From Bacteroidales bacterium (GTDB lineage: Bacteria > Bacteroidota > Bacteroidia > Bacteroidales > Paludibacteraceae): a stretch of 64,000 nucleotides of DNA. The translations under genes were made by a program, and so were the position numbers. How positions within the stretch are numbered: position 1 is the first letter of the stretch; each line of letters starts with the position of its first letter. This document shows, piece after piece, positions 50,806 to 59,696 of the stretch. The notes under the pieces were generated by a model. The model did not search any database. It saw only the letters and a program-made list of their open reading frames with translations, and was not told where the DNA came from. The stretch covers positions 1-64,000 of the forward strand of contig SUWZ01000012.1 of assembly GCA_015061185.1 (NCBI GenBank). The letters are read 5' to 3'.

Positions 50806-51287
50806 AATTTTGAGAATCTAACAATTATACCATTCACGTTAATAAAATAAATTCCGGGTAACAAAGAGGAGATATCCAATGGCTCGCCCCCTTTACACAC
50901 CCCTTCAAGAAGAGTTGTACCGCTAACAGAGAAAATCACATACTCAGCCCAATCTTCTCCTATACCTAAGATGTAAAGGTTATCATTTACGGGATTAGGA
51001 TACAACATGAGCGAATTCTTATCTTTACCAACCGACTGTAAATCTACCGAACCGGTTGATTCTGAAAACAGCACTTTTTGAATCTCAGTCATCTTAATCG
51101 TCTTTACATTCCCGGATATTTGAGCAATCAGTAATTGTTCATCCAAAAAATATAATCCGCCATCATCTTGCACTGTCAAAATCTCTCGCCCTCCATTAGA
51201 ATAGACAACCGTCACATCGGTCTGAGCAGAGAGGGAGGCAAATAAAAATTGCCCCACAACAATTAATAAATAGTTAATTTGTTTCAT
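50802..51287 (-). CDS. Small secreted protein with T9SS-type C-terminal sorting-like domain
   Basis: LYPNPVNDNLYILG...VIFSVSGTTLLEG...LLPGIYFINVNG; start moved to MKQINYLLIVVGQFLFASLSAQ; 4-bp overlap with next gene. Confidence 0.87.
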   Translation of the reverse strand: MKQINYLLIVVGQFLFASLSAQTDVTVVYSNGGREILTVQDDGGLYFLDEQLLIAQISGNVKTIKMTEIQKVLFSESTGSVDLQSVGKDKNSLMLYPNPVNDNLYILGIGEDWAEYVIFSVSGTTLLEGVCKGGEPLDISSLLPGIYFINVNGIIVRFSKL

Positions 51288-51729
51288 TTTATATTCGTTT
51301 TTATAGATTAAATTGTATCGCAAAAGTATCTTCAAAAAAAAGAGTCGAACAACTTTATTCAATGAACGACACAATTTTTTAAGTAAAAAACAGCGGATAT
51401 TTATGGCGTTAGAAGAAAGAAAAATCAGAACGATAAAACTATTTTGTAAAAAATAGGTGGATTTTAAAGTTTATTGATTATTTTAGCGAAAAATAATTAA
51501 GAAGGGTTCTATAAATTCATTTTTGGGAGGATTTTTGAATTTATTTCAAGTAGATTATTGTTCGAAAGAAGAGAGTAGATTAGGGTGTTATATTTTACTG
51601 ATAAACAACAAATTACAACTAAAAAAGTTATACACCCATATCTATATGGAGAATTTTAGAACCCATCGTAACTATTTCTAAATAGAATGATTCGAGGGGA
51701 AATTATATAATTTATAAAATACTATAATC

Positions 51730-53223
51730 ATGAAAAACGCTATTGACTTTCTTATTGACATCTCTGATAAGATGGATAAGAAACTGACAATCACACAAAC
51801 AATTTTACAAAATGAGATTATTCCATACCTAAACTTCGACGAGAATATTGGTATGAGAACATTTTTATCGGTAGTAAAGAATCCGATTGTTATCAACTCT
51901 CTGGACATGGGTCTTAACACCAAGTCGGACTTTATGCAGAAGGCAGGTAGCTTACCATTCCCGAATGGAGGTTCGCCTATTGGTTACACCATCAAAGAAT
52001 CACTAAAATCGCTTCGAAATGTAGATGCCGATTGCAAACGAATAGTTTTGGTGACAGCCGGAGAAGAGACTGACGGAGGAAACTATGAGTATGAAATAGA
52101 GCATGGGCATGAGGGTGTACAAGTAAATATCATTGGAATAGGAATTAATGAAAGTGACAAAAAAATTGCAGAGCGAGCAAGTGCTTTCACCGGAGGAGTT
52201 TTTTGTGAAATTCCGGAAGAGATCTTCAACAATTCCATCGAAATTGCCAACCAATTAAAACCTTTGATTGATGCTTTACAAGGAAAAACGGTGGCACCGA
52301 CCCAACCAAAGGAAGAGCCTAAAGAAGAGGTTAAAATCGAGCCAAAGGCAGAGATCAAAGAGGAGCCAAAAGTGGAGGTAAAACCGGAACCTAAAAAAGA
52401 GTATGTTCGCGTAGAAATCAAAGACACCCCTAAAGTAGAAGTTGCTGCGCCAATTGCAGAGCAAGAAGAGAGCGAAGAGGATACATTTGATGCAATGGCA
52501 GCACTGAAAGCCGGCACACAAAAGATCAGTCAACTTTTGGAGGAAAACGAAAAGATCTTGTCCCGCACACTTGAAAACGGCAAAGAAAACATCTCTAAGA
52601 TAGAAAAGTTGCGTGCACAATGTAAAGCATACGAAAAGAATATCACAGATCTTCAAGCAGAGAGTGAAAATAAATCTGCCCAAATTGCCGCATTAAAAGA
52701 AGAGAGAGAAGAATTAAATGCCACTATTTCAGAGATAAACAAAGAGAAAGAGATTCAAAACAAGAAAATAGAGGAATTGATTCAACAAGATAAGGATGTT
52801 GTAATTCAATTGGATTCAAAAGAGCAAAATTCCGTATCAGAAAAGAGCGAAAAATACCTCTATGAATATCTCCAAAAGAAGTATCCTAATCGTGTAAAAT
52901 GGATGAATGAAGGCAGCAAAAAAAGTGTTGGATATGACTTTGAGATTGTTGACTTTGAAAACAATGTGACCGAATATTACATAGCATGCAAAGGGTCAAA
53001 AGAGAGCAATCAAACATTCTTCTTAACTGAAAAAGAGTGGGATAAATGCTTGGAGAATAATTTGAATTATCAAGTCTATTTGGTTCAGAACATAGAAAAC
53101 AAACCAACCATCACCCTAATCGAGAATCTAATCGGTTGGATGATGAGTGGCAAAATTCGTCCGGGAGCCACAAAGAATGAGAAGGTTAAAGCCGGTCAAA
53201 TCATGTTGAGTTTGAAAAAATAG
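51730..53223 (+). CDS. VWA-like / coiled-coil / DUF3883-like protein
   Basis: N-term LIDISDKMDKKLTI...RIVLVTAGEETDGG; EPKxE-rich linker; C-term SVGYDFEIVDFENNVTEYYIACKGSKESNQTFFLTEKEWDKC. Confidence 0.75.
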   Translation: MKNAIDFLIDISDKMDKKLTITQTILQNEIIPYLNFDENIGMRTFLSVVKNPIVINSLDMGLNTKSDFMQKAGSLPFPNGGSPIGYTIKESLKSLRNVDADCKRIVLVTAGEETDGGNYEYEIEHGHEGVQVNIIGIGINESDKKIAERASAFTGGVFCEIPEEIFNNSIEIANQLKPLIDALQGKTVAPTQPKEEPKEEVKIEPKAEIKEEPKVEVKPEPKKEYVRVEIKDTPKVEVAAPIAEQEESEEDTFDAMAALKAGTQKISQLLEENEKILSRTLENGKENISKIEKLRAQCKAYEKNITDLQAESENKSAQIAALKEEREELNATISEINKEKEIQNKKIEELIQQDKDVVIQLDSKEQNSVSEKSEKYLYEYLQKKYPNRVKWMNEGSKKSVGYDFEIVDFENNVTEYYIACKGSKESNQTFFLTEKEWDKCLENNLNYQVYLVQNIENKPTITLIENLIGWMMSGKIRPGATKNEKVKAGQIMLSLKK

Positions 53224-53244
53224 AGCATCACAACAGAGCCTAAA

Positions 53245-53292
53245 AGCCCGTCCGGTCATCCATTACAAAGATCGAACGGGCTTATTTCTTTT
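53245..53292 (+). terminator. Terminator-like hairpin
   Basis: AGCCCGT...ACGGGCT followed by T-rich tract. Confidence 0.75.
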
Positions 53293-53437
53293 GGAGATAT
53301 AAGCAACGTACATTCTCCGAAATCATAAAAAAGTCTACTATCCACCCCTATCGGGAACAAAAAAAATTCAACGAAGACCTCAAATGTTCATACAAAATAT
53401 ATAACTTTGCAACACTTTATAAAAATTAGGAAAAGTT

Positions 53438-55129
53438 ATGTCTGAAAAAACAATTGAAAAAGAGGAGAAAAAAAGTTTGAACTTCATCGAAGAGATCGTA
53501 GAAGAGGATTTAAGAGAGGGCCGAAATGGAGGTCGCATTCAAACTCGTTTCCCTCCGGAACCCAATGGATATCTACATATTGGCCACGCAAAAGCCATCT
53601 GCATGGATTTTGGAATTGCGCAAAAATACAATGGAATTTGTAATTTGCGATTCGATGATACCAATCCGGTAAAAGAGGATGTTGAATATGTAGATTCTAT
53701 ACAAGAGGATATTCAATGGTTGGGATTTCAATGGAAAAATATCTATTACGCCTCAGACTATTTCCAACAATTATGGGATTTGGCTGTTCGCTTCATTAAA
53801 GAAGGGAAAGCCTACGTTGATGAGCAGAGTGCCGAAGAGATTGCGAAACAAAAAGGAACTCCTACCACACCGGGGACAGAGAGTCCGTACAGAAACAGAC
53901 CGATTGAAGAGAACTTACAACTCTTCATGGATATGACAGAGGGTAAAATTGAAGATGGTAAAATGGTATTGCGTGCCAAGATAGATATGGCAAGTCCGAA
54001 TATGCACTTCCGCGACCCTATTATCTACCGTATTATCACCACTCACCCTCACCATCGCACAGGTTATCAATGGAAAGTATATCCAATGTACGACTTTGCA
54101 CACGGACAGTCCGACTATTTTGAGGGAGTAACCCACTCACTATGTACGTTAGAATTTGAGGTACACAGACCTCTCTATGATTGGTTCATCGACCAATTTG
54201 CTAACGATGATTATCGACCAAAACAGCGTGAATTCAACCGTTTGAACATTACATATACCGTAATGAGCAAACGTAAAATGTTGCAATTGGTGCAAGAGGG
54301 ATTGGTTCGCGGATGGGACGACCCTCGTATGCCAACCATTGGAGGACTTAGAAGAAGAGGATATACCCCATCTTCTATTCGCAAATTTATCGACAGAATT
54401 GGTTACACCAAGTATGATGGCATCATCGACGTATCACTTTTAGAAGCAACTATTCGCGAGGAGTTGAATGCCACCGCTATTCGTGTAAATGCAGTTATCA
54501 ACCCTATCAAATTGATTTTGACAAACTATCCTGAGGGTCAGGTGGAGATGATGGAGGCAATCAACAATCCGGAAGATGAATCAATGGGCAAGAGAGAAAT
54601 TCCTTTCTCCCGCGAGTTGTACATCGAAAGTGATGACTTCATGGAAGAGGCTCCAAAGAAATACTTCCGTTTGACAATCGGCAATGAGGTTCGTTTGAAG
54701 AATGGTTATATCGTGAAATGCACAGGATGCAAAAAAGATGAGACAGGCAAGGTGACAGAGGTATATGCAGAATATGATCCGGACACAAAGAGCGGAATGC
54801 CGGGTAGCGACAGAAAAGTTAAAGGTACAATTCACTGGGTTTCTGTTCCTCATGCAGTGCCTGCAGAGGTGCGTTTGTATGACAGACTATTCAATGTTGA
54901 GAATCCGGGAGACGAGAAAGAGAAGGATTTCAGAGAGATGTTAAATCCGGACTCATTAAAGATTGCCAACGCATTTATCGAACCATGGTTGACAAATGCT
55001 CAACCTCTTCAGAACTTCCAGTTCCAACGAATCGGATACTTTAATGTAGATCCAGATTCAACTGCAGATATGATGGTATTTAACCGCACAGTATCCCTAA
55101 AAGATAGTTGGGCAAAAATAGCAAAATAA
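53438..55129 (+). CDS. glnS: Glutaminyl-tRNA synthetase
   Basis: TRFPPEPNGYLHIGHAKAICMDFGIA (HIGH), VMSKRKMLQLV (KMSKS-equivalent MSKRK). Confidence 0.97.
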   Translation: MSEKTIEKEEKKSLNFIEEIVEEDLREGRNGGRIQTRFPPEPNGYLHIGHAKAICMDFGIAQKYNGICNLRFDDTNPVKEDVEYVDSIQEDIQWLGFQWKNIYYASDYFQQLWDLAVRFIKEGKAYVDEQSAEEIAKQKGTPTTPGTESPYRNRPIEENLQLFMDMTEGKIEDGKMVLRAKIDMASPNMHFRDPIIYRIITTHPHHRTGYQWKVYPMYDFAHGQSDYFEGVTHSLCTLEFEVHRPLYDWFIDQFANDDYRPKQREFNRLNITYTVMSKRKMLQLVQEGLVRGWDDPRMPTIGGLRRRGYTPSSIRKFIDRIGYTKYDGIIDVSLLEATIREELNATAIRVNAVINPIKLILTNYPEGQVEMMEAINNPEDESMGKREIPFSRELYIESDDFMEEAPKKYFRLTIGNEVRLKNGYIVKCTGCKKDETGKVTEVYAEYDPDTKSGMPGSDRKVKGTIHWVSVPHAVPAEVRLYDRLFNVENPGDEKEKDFREMLNPDSLKIANAFIEPWLTNAQPLQNFQFQRIGYFNVDPDSTADMMVFNRTVSLKDSWAKIAK

Positions 55130-55151
55130 AGTTTGTTTAAGATAAGAAAAA

Positions 55152-55188
55152 GAAACTGCTAATCTTAGATGGTTAGCAGTTTTTTTAT
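55152..55188 (+). terminator. Terminator of glnS
   Basis: AAACTGCTAATC...GGTTAGCAGTTTTTTT. Confidence 0.88.
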
Positions 55189-55194
55189 ATTACT

Positions 55195-55389
55195 AAGAAG
55201 CTGTTTAAATTTTATTACTGAATTGATTTTGAGTTTCACTCTCTTTTTTTTCGGCATCTTTGAAGCGCTTTTTAACCTATTTTTACTATTCTTTTTTGAT
55301 AATAGTCCACTATTAACTTCAAAAGAATAATAAAAATATTTTTAAAAATCGCCCTCAAATATGCTCGAAATAAAATTTAAACAACTTCT
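55195..55389. repeat. MITE-like element, copy A (195 bp)
   Basis: TIRs AAGAAGCTGTTTAAATTTTATT / AATAAAATTTAAACAACTTCT; internal TTTTGAGTTTCACTCTC and CTCAAATATGCTCGAAATAAAATTT shared with copy B. Confidence 0.75.
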
Positions 55390-55425
55390 AAAAACACTCT
55401 CTATCAATCACAAAATAATTCTTAC

Positions 55426-55492
55426 CTTCCGATTCTTTATCGGAAACTTACTTTTTTATGCGTTTCCGAAAGAGAATCGATTGTTTTTGCAG
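55426..55492. repeat. Dispersed repeat R1, copy 1
   Basis: CTTCCGATTCTTTATCGGAAACTTACTTTTTTATGCGTTTCCGAAAGAGAATCGATTGTTTTTGCAGA. Confidence 0.9.
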
Positions 55493-55496
55493 ATTA

Positions 55497-56909
55497 TTAC
55501 TCTGAAAACAGATCATCAAGAGTTACTTCGCTCTGCACATTTCCGCTGTATATGTTTTTTTTCACGCCATAAGTTGTTACGAATGTTAGGTGTAGAGACT
55601 TGCGGGTTTTAGTTGAAGACCTGAAAATCTCCGTACGTTCACGAAGTCGCTCATCATATTGTTTTGTAATTTCAAACTCACCCAACGAAAATTTCATTTC
55701 GCAGAGGTTAATCGTTTGGTCGCGGCGGTCGATTAAAAGGTCTATTTGAGCACCCTCACCTTTCCATCCGCAAACATCGCTTTGCACTCCGCTTATTCCA
55801 AGTTTCCTTTTGATTTGACGAATGTGGTGCATACATAACTGCTCAAAAGAGTAGCCGCTCCATGCTCTTCGAGAGGGAGAGTCAATCATATTTTGCCAAT
55901 GATGGTCATCCTGTCCGCGGTAACTTTTGACATAACGCAAATAGAACAAAGAGAATAGGTCTGTCAATTGAAAAATTGTTCCTTTTTCAGCCTTCCCGAA
56001 AGCTGTGTATTGACGGATGAAATCGCAGTCGCATAAATTTCGTAAAGCCTTAGACAAGGCACCCCCATCGTCAATTTTGGCAATTGTCATAATTTCAGAA
56101 CGAGTCAGTCCTGCGGCTTTATTAGCAAGGGTTTCAATGATTTGTTTGTGAATTGTAGCCTTGTTAAATAACGAACGAAACAAGAAGTTATATTCTTGAG
56201 AAAGAGGTGCATTTTGTACAAAGAAAAGTTGGTCTATGTTTTGCGCAAGGCTCAAATTGCTGTCCAGCATCTGGAGATAGAGTGGGGTTCCGCCCAGAAT
56301 CATGTAACACTCGGCAATTTGATAACGGTTCCATTTGACTCCTTGGGAAGCAAGATACAATTCGGTTTCGTGAAGAGTGAAAGGGGCAAGATAAATAGTG
56401 CGAGTGGTGCGGTTATACAAACCGCCCTTGTCAGAAAGCACGTTTTCTCGCATCCAAGAGGTGGCGCTTCCACAAACGATAAGTTTTAGACGTTTGTTTG
56501 TTGCTCCCCATGAATTCCAAAAATACTCGAAAGCCTTGATAAATCTGCTTTTGGGCGTATCCATCCACGGCAATTCGTCAAGAAAAACAACGATCGGATT
56601 ATCTCCTTCTAAAGACTCAAGATAATCACGAAGCAGAGAAAAAGCATCGAACCAATCTTTGGGTGTCGCCCATTTGTGTCCTGAGTAACGCTCTAATTGG
56701 CGTTTGAACTCTCTAAGTTGCTCTTTCTTAGTTCCCTGATAGATGCCTGTATAATAGAAGCTAAATGAGTCTTTGAAAAATTGACGAACAAGGAAGGTTT
56801 TGCCAATACGGCGACGACCGTAAATTGTAATCAATTCCGGATTATCTGATTCTACAAGTTGACGTAGAATTTCTTGTTCGACTTTTCGTCCTATAATGGA
56901 GTCAATCAT
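55497..56909 (-). CDS. AAA ATPase, archaeal-type/DUF234 family
   Basis: IIGRKVEQEILRQLVESDNPELITIYGRRRIGKTFLVRQFF; DUF234 C-term LCEMKFSLGEFEITKQYDERLRERTEIF; start moved to MIDSIIGRK because the listed N-terminus lies in repeat R1. Confidence 0.92.
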   Translation of the reverse strand: MIDSIIGRKVEQEILRQLVESDNPELITIYGRRRIGKTFLVRQFFKDSFSFYYTGIYQGTKKEQLREFKRQLERYSGHKWATPKDWFDAFSLLRDYLESLEGDNPIVVFLDELPWMDTPKSRFIKAFEYFWNSWGATNKRLKLIVCGSATSWMRENVLSDKGGLYNRTTRTIYLAPFTLHETELYLASQGVKWNRYQIAECYMILGGTPLYLQMLDSNLSLAQNIDQLFFVQNAPLSQEYNFLFRSLFNKATIHKQIIETLANKAAGLTRSEIMTIAKIDDGGALSKALRNLCDCDFIRQYTAFGKAEKGTIFQLTDLFSLFYLRYVKSYRGQDDHHWQNMIDSPSRRAWSGYSFEQLCMHHIRQIKRKLGISGVQSDVCGWKGEGAQIDLLIDRRDQTINLCEMKFSLGEFEITKQYDERLRERTEIFRSSTKTRKSLHLTFVTTYGVKKNIYSGNVQSEVTLDDLFSE

Positions 56910-56954
56910 GTTGCAAAAAACATTTAAAATGTATGGCAAAGATATAAAAATATG

Positions 56955-57066
56955 CCGATTCTTTATCGGAAACTCACTTTTTTTATGCGTTTCCGAAAGA
57001 GAATCGATAGTTTTTGCGGAATTTGAATGCAAAAAAATGGGACGCACTTTTTCGCGCATCCCATTA
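56955..57066. repeat. Dispersed repeat R1, copy 2, followed by terminator hairpin
   Basis: CCGATTCTTTATCGGAAACTCACTTTTTTTATGCGTTTCCGAAAGAGAATCGATAGTTTTTGCGGAATTTGA then AATGGGACGCACTTTTTCGCGCATCCCATT. Confidence 0.9.
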
Positions 57067-57089
57067 TTGTTAGTTATTACTAAAGAGGT

Positions 57090-58637
57090 TTATTTCTTCC
57101 AAGTCACTGATTTGCAATTTAGGAAAGCTTGCGGTCTAACTTCAACATTATCTTCCGAGTTGTCTATCACAAGGTCAAGATTCTCGCAATCCGCAAACGC
57201 CTGAACTCCAATAATTTTAACGTTTGACGAAAGTTCTAAATTGGTTAAGCTTGTACAGTCCGCAAACGCACTTTCTCCAATACTTTCAACGCTTGACGGG
57301 ATTTTTACACTAACCAAAAATGAGCAACTTTTGAACACGGCATAACCGAAGCTTGTAATGCTGGAAGGCAGTTCGATAGTAGTTAGACCCGAATTTTTAA
57401 ATGCTTCGATTCCAATACTTTCAACGCTTGACGGAATTGTTATGTTAGTCAGCCCTTTGCAGTTCTCAAACGCATAGTCATGGATGCGAACAACACTATA
57501 TGTCTTTCCGTCAATTACCACTTTTGAAGGAATTGCAACAGAACCCTCCACGCAACTTTTTGTCACCTCTGCAACGTTTTCTGACAAGACTTCAAATTTA
57601 AGTGGAGATTCAGACTCGTCTATTATTTTCCATGTTACTGATTTGCAGTCGTCAAAAGCATAGCTTCCAACAGTTACGTCTTCTTCTGCGTTACGAATTA
57701 CTACATCGAGATTTTCACAGCCCGCAAATGCTTTATGGTTGATGTTTTTTACGCTTGACGGAATAGTTAGGTTGGTCAAACCGTAACAACCCTCGAAAGC
57801 AAATTCAGAGATGCTTGTGACTGTGTTTGGAATCTCTACGCCGGTCAGACCTTCGCATAAACCGAACGCTCCGCTTGCGATATTTGTTACGCCAGAAGGT
57901 ATTGTGAACTTGCCTTGAAATTTGCCCGGCACCTGAACCAAAATTGTCTTCTCTTTGTTATACAAAACACCATCGACAGAAGCATAAGCAGGATTTTTGT
58001 CATCCACGTTTATGCTTGCCAAATTTTGGCAGTTGTAAAACGCATATTCTACAATATTTGTAACATTAGCCGGAATATCTATGCTCGCCAAACTTGCGCA
58101 GCCTTCAAATGCCAATCCGTCAATTTCTGTAACCGAAGCAGGCATATTAATATCCGACAAGCTTGCACATCCATAAAAGAGTGAATTACTGATTTTTTCA
58201 ATGCCTTCTCCCAGCACGACTGTTTCCAAGTTTTCACAGCCGGAAAAAATTGCAATGCCCATATTTGTAACTCCTTCGGACACATTCACGTAAGTTAAGT
58301 TTTTGCAATTGCTGAACGCATTGTTCGCAATACCTGTAACAGTATATACACTGCCGTTAATTTTCACCTTCGACGGGATGAATACAGAATCAAGCTTAGA
58401 GTAATCGCCTTTTACAACTGTTGCGGTTGTGCCGGACACTTCAAATTTCAATCCAGTTTCTTCTATATCAGGGATGTTGCCAGCCGCATGTATCTCTTCA
58501 AAAACCACCTCTTTTACATTCTCAACATCAAACTTTACATTTTCTCCGTTGTTTAGTTTTACAATCATGTTGGTTTCTGCAAATGCAAACAAACCTACTG
58601 CTAACGCCGCAACTGATGTTATTAAACTCTTTTTCAT
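57090..58637 (-). CDS. BspA-like leucine-rich-repeat (LRR_5) surface protein
   Basis: Repeated (I/V)TSI...AF.GC..L..(I/V).IPSSV units; signal peptide. Confidence 0.95.
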   Translation of the reverse strand: MKKSLITSVAALAVGLFAFAETNMIVKLNNGENVKFDVENVKEVVFEEIHAAGNIPDIEETGLKFEVSGTTATVVKGDYSKLDSVFIPSKVKINGSVYTVTGIANNAFSNCKNLTYVNVSEGVTNMGIAIFSGCENLETVVLGEGIEKISNSLFYGCASLSDINMPASVTEIDGLAFEGCASLASIDIPANVTNIVEYAFYNCQNLASINVDDKNPAYASVDGVLYNKEKTILVQVPGKFQGKFTIPSGVTNIASGAFGLCEGLTGVEIPNTVTSISEFAFEGCYGLTNLTIPSSVKNINHKAFAGCENLDVVIRNAEEDVTVGSYAFDDCKSVTWKIIDESESPLKFEVLSENVAEVTKSCVEGSVAIPSKVVIDGKTYSVVRIHDYAFENCKGLTNITIPSSVESIGIEAFKNSGLTTIELPSSITSFGYAVFKSCSFLVSVKIPSSVESIGESAFADCTSLTNLELSSNVKIIGVQAFADCENLDLVIDNSEDNVEVRPQAFLNCKSVTWKK

Positions 58638-58658
58638 TTTATTTATTATCTTATTTTA

Positions 58659-59144
58659 TTATTTACGAATGATTTTAAATGATTGATTTCCAGTAGAAAG
58701 CACATAAACTCCTGCTTTGTTTGGTATAACGATGGTTGCTTTCCCGTCTGCGTCTGCCTTTGTCTGAGACAATACTGAGCCACTTATGCTAACAAGTGAA
58801 ACTGTTAGGTTAGGCTGCGCATTCTGCACTTCGACAGTCTCGTTGTCTATCCAGACAATTTGCAAAGGTCGGGAAGAGTTTGCTTCTACTTTTGTAGTGC
58901 CTCCTGTACTTCCTTCGTTGTTCTCTGTGAAGTGATAGTTTTTGACACTCTCGAAAGCGTAGGTTGTCTTTGCGTCTTTGTTGACCACAAGGCTTCCGCT
59001 TTGGTAGGTGATGACGGGATTGTCCGCCAAAAGGAACGAGAACTTTGCCCCTTCCTTCATTTCGACTGTCAGGTATTTAGATTCGGCATGCAAACCTAAT
59101 ACCATACTCATCAGAGACAAAGTTGTAATAAACCGTTTTTTCAT
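58659..59144 (-). CDS. Small secreted protein with T9SS-like C-terminal domain
   Basis: SKYLTVEMKEGAKFSFLLADNPVITYQSGSLVVNKDAKTTYAFESVKNYHFTE...VSLVSISGSVLSQ...PNKAGVYVLSTGNQSFKIIRK. Confidence 0.82.
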   Translation of the reverse strand: MKKRFITTLSLMSMVLGLHAESKYLTVEMKEGAKFSFLLADNPVITYQSGSLVVNKDAKTTYAFESVKNYHFTENNEGSTGGTTKVEANSSRPLQIVWIDNETVEVQNAQPNLTVSLVSISGSVLSQTKADADGKATIVIPNKAGVYVLSTGNQSFKIIRK

Positions 59145-59302
59145 CTTGTTTTGTTTCTGTTCTTTAGTGAGGTTCCATAAAATTTCACATCATCAGCAAG
59201 TAGTCTGAACCCCATTGAGGCTACAACCAATGAATAAATTGGGCGCAAAAGTAGTATGATTAGTTCTAAAAATCAAGTATTTTTGTAGCAATTTTTACCC
59301 AT

Positions 59303-59311
59303 GGGGGGGGG
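59303..59311. repeat. Homopolymeric G9 tract upstream of the small surface protein gene
   Basis: ACCCATGGGGGGGGGTAAAA. Confidence 0.9.
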
Positions 59312-59475
59312 TAAAACACTGATTATTAGTACTTTATTTTTTTAACAACAAAGAAAGACAATGGCAAACAATGTAATAAACTTAGAGACTACATTACTTG
59401 AAAAGAAGTACATTGCAACCAAGAAAAGATACGAATTACTCAAACACTTTCAATAAAATGATAAGAAGCTTTCCA

Positions 59476-59592
59476 CCTTCCGATTCTTTATTGGAAACTC
59501 ACTTTTTTATGCGTTTCCGAAAGCGAATCAATAGTTTTTGCAGAATTTGATTAGAAAAAAAATGGGATGCACATTTTCGCGCATCCCATTGA
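59476..59592. repeat. Dispersed repeat R1, copy 3, followed by terminator hairpin
   Basis: CCTTCCGATTCTTTATTGGAAACTCACTTTTTTATGCGTTTCCGAAAGCGAATCAATAGTTTTTGCAGAATTTGA then AATGGGATGCACATTTTCGCGCATCCCATT. Confidence 0.9.
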
Positions 59593-59612
59593 TTATAGGG
59601 AGTGGAAGAGAT

Positions 59613-59696
59613 TTATTTCTTCCAAGTCACTGATTTGCAATTTTGGAAAACGGTATCTCCGAATGATACATTGCTTTCAGAAATAGACTTCACAAA
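59613..59696 (-). pseudogene. Remnant of a BspA-like LRR C-terminus
   Basis: Conceptual FVKSISESNVSFGDTVFQNCKSVTWKK* matches the end of the 57090-58637 protein (AFLNCKSVTWKK*). Confidence 0.8.

Noticed and set aside
56910-57059. N-terminal 50 aa of the listed DUF234 ATPase ORF (MREKVRPIFLHSNSAK...)
   Set aside because: Encoded by intergenic repeat R1 and the adjoining terminator region; the conserved protein starts at MIDSIIGRK
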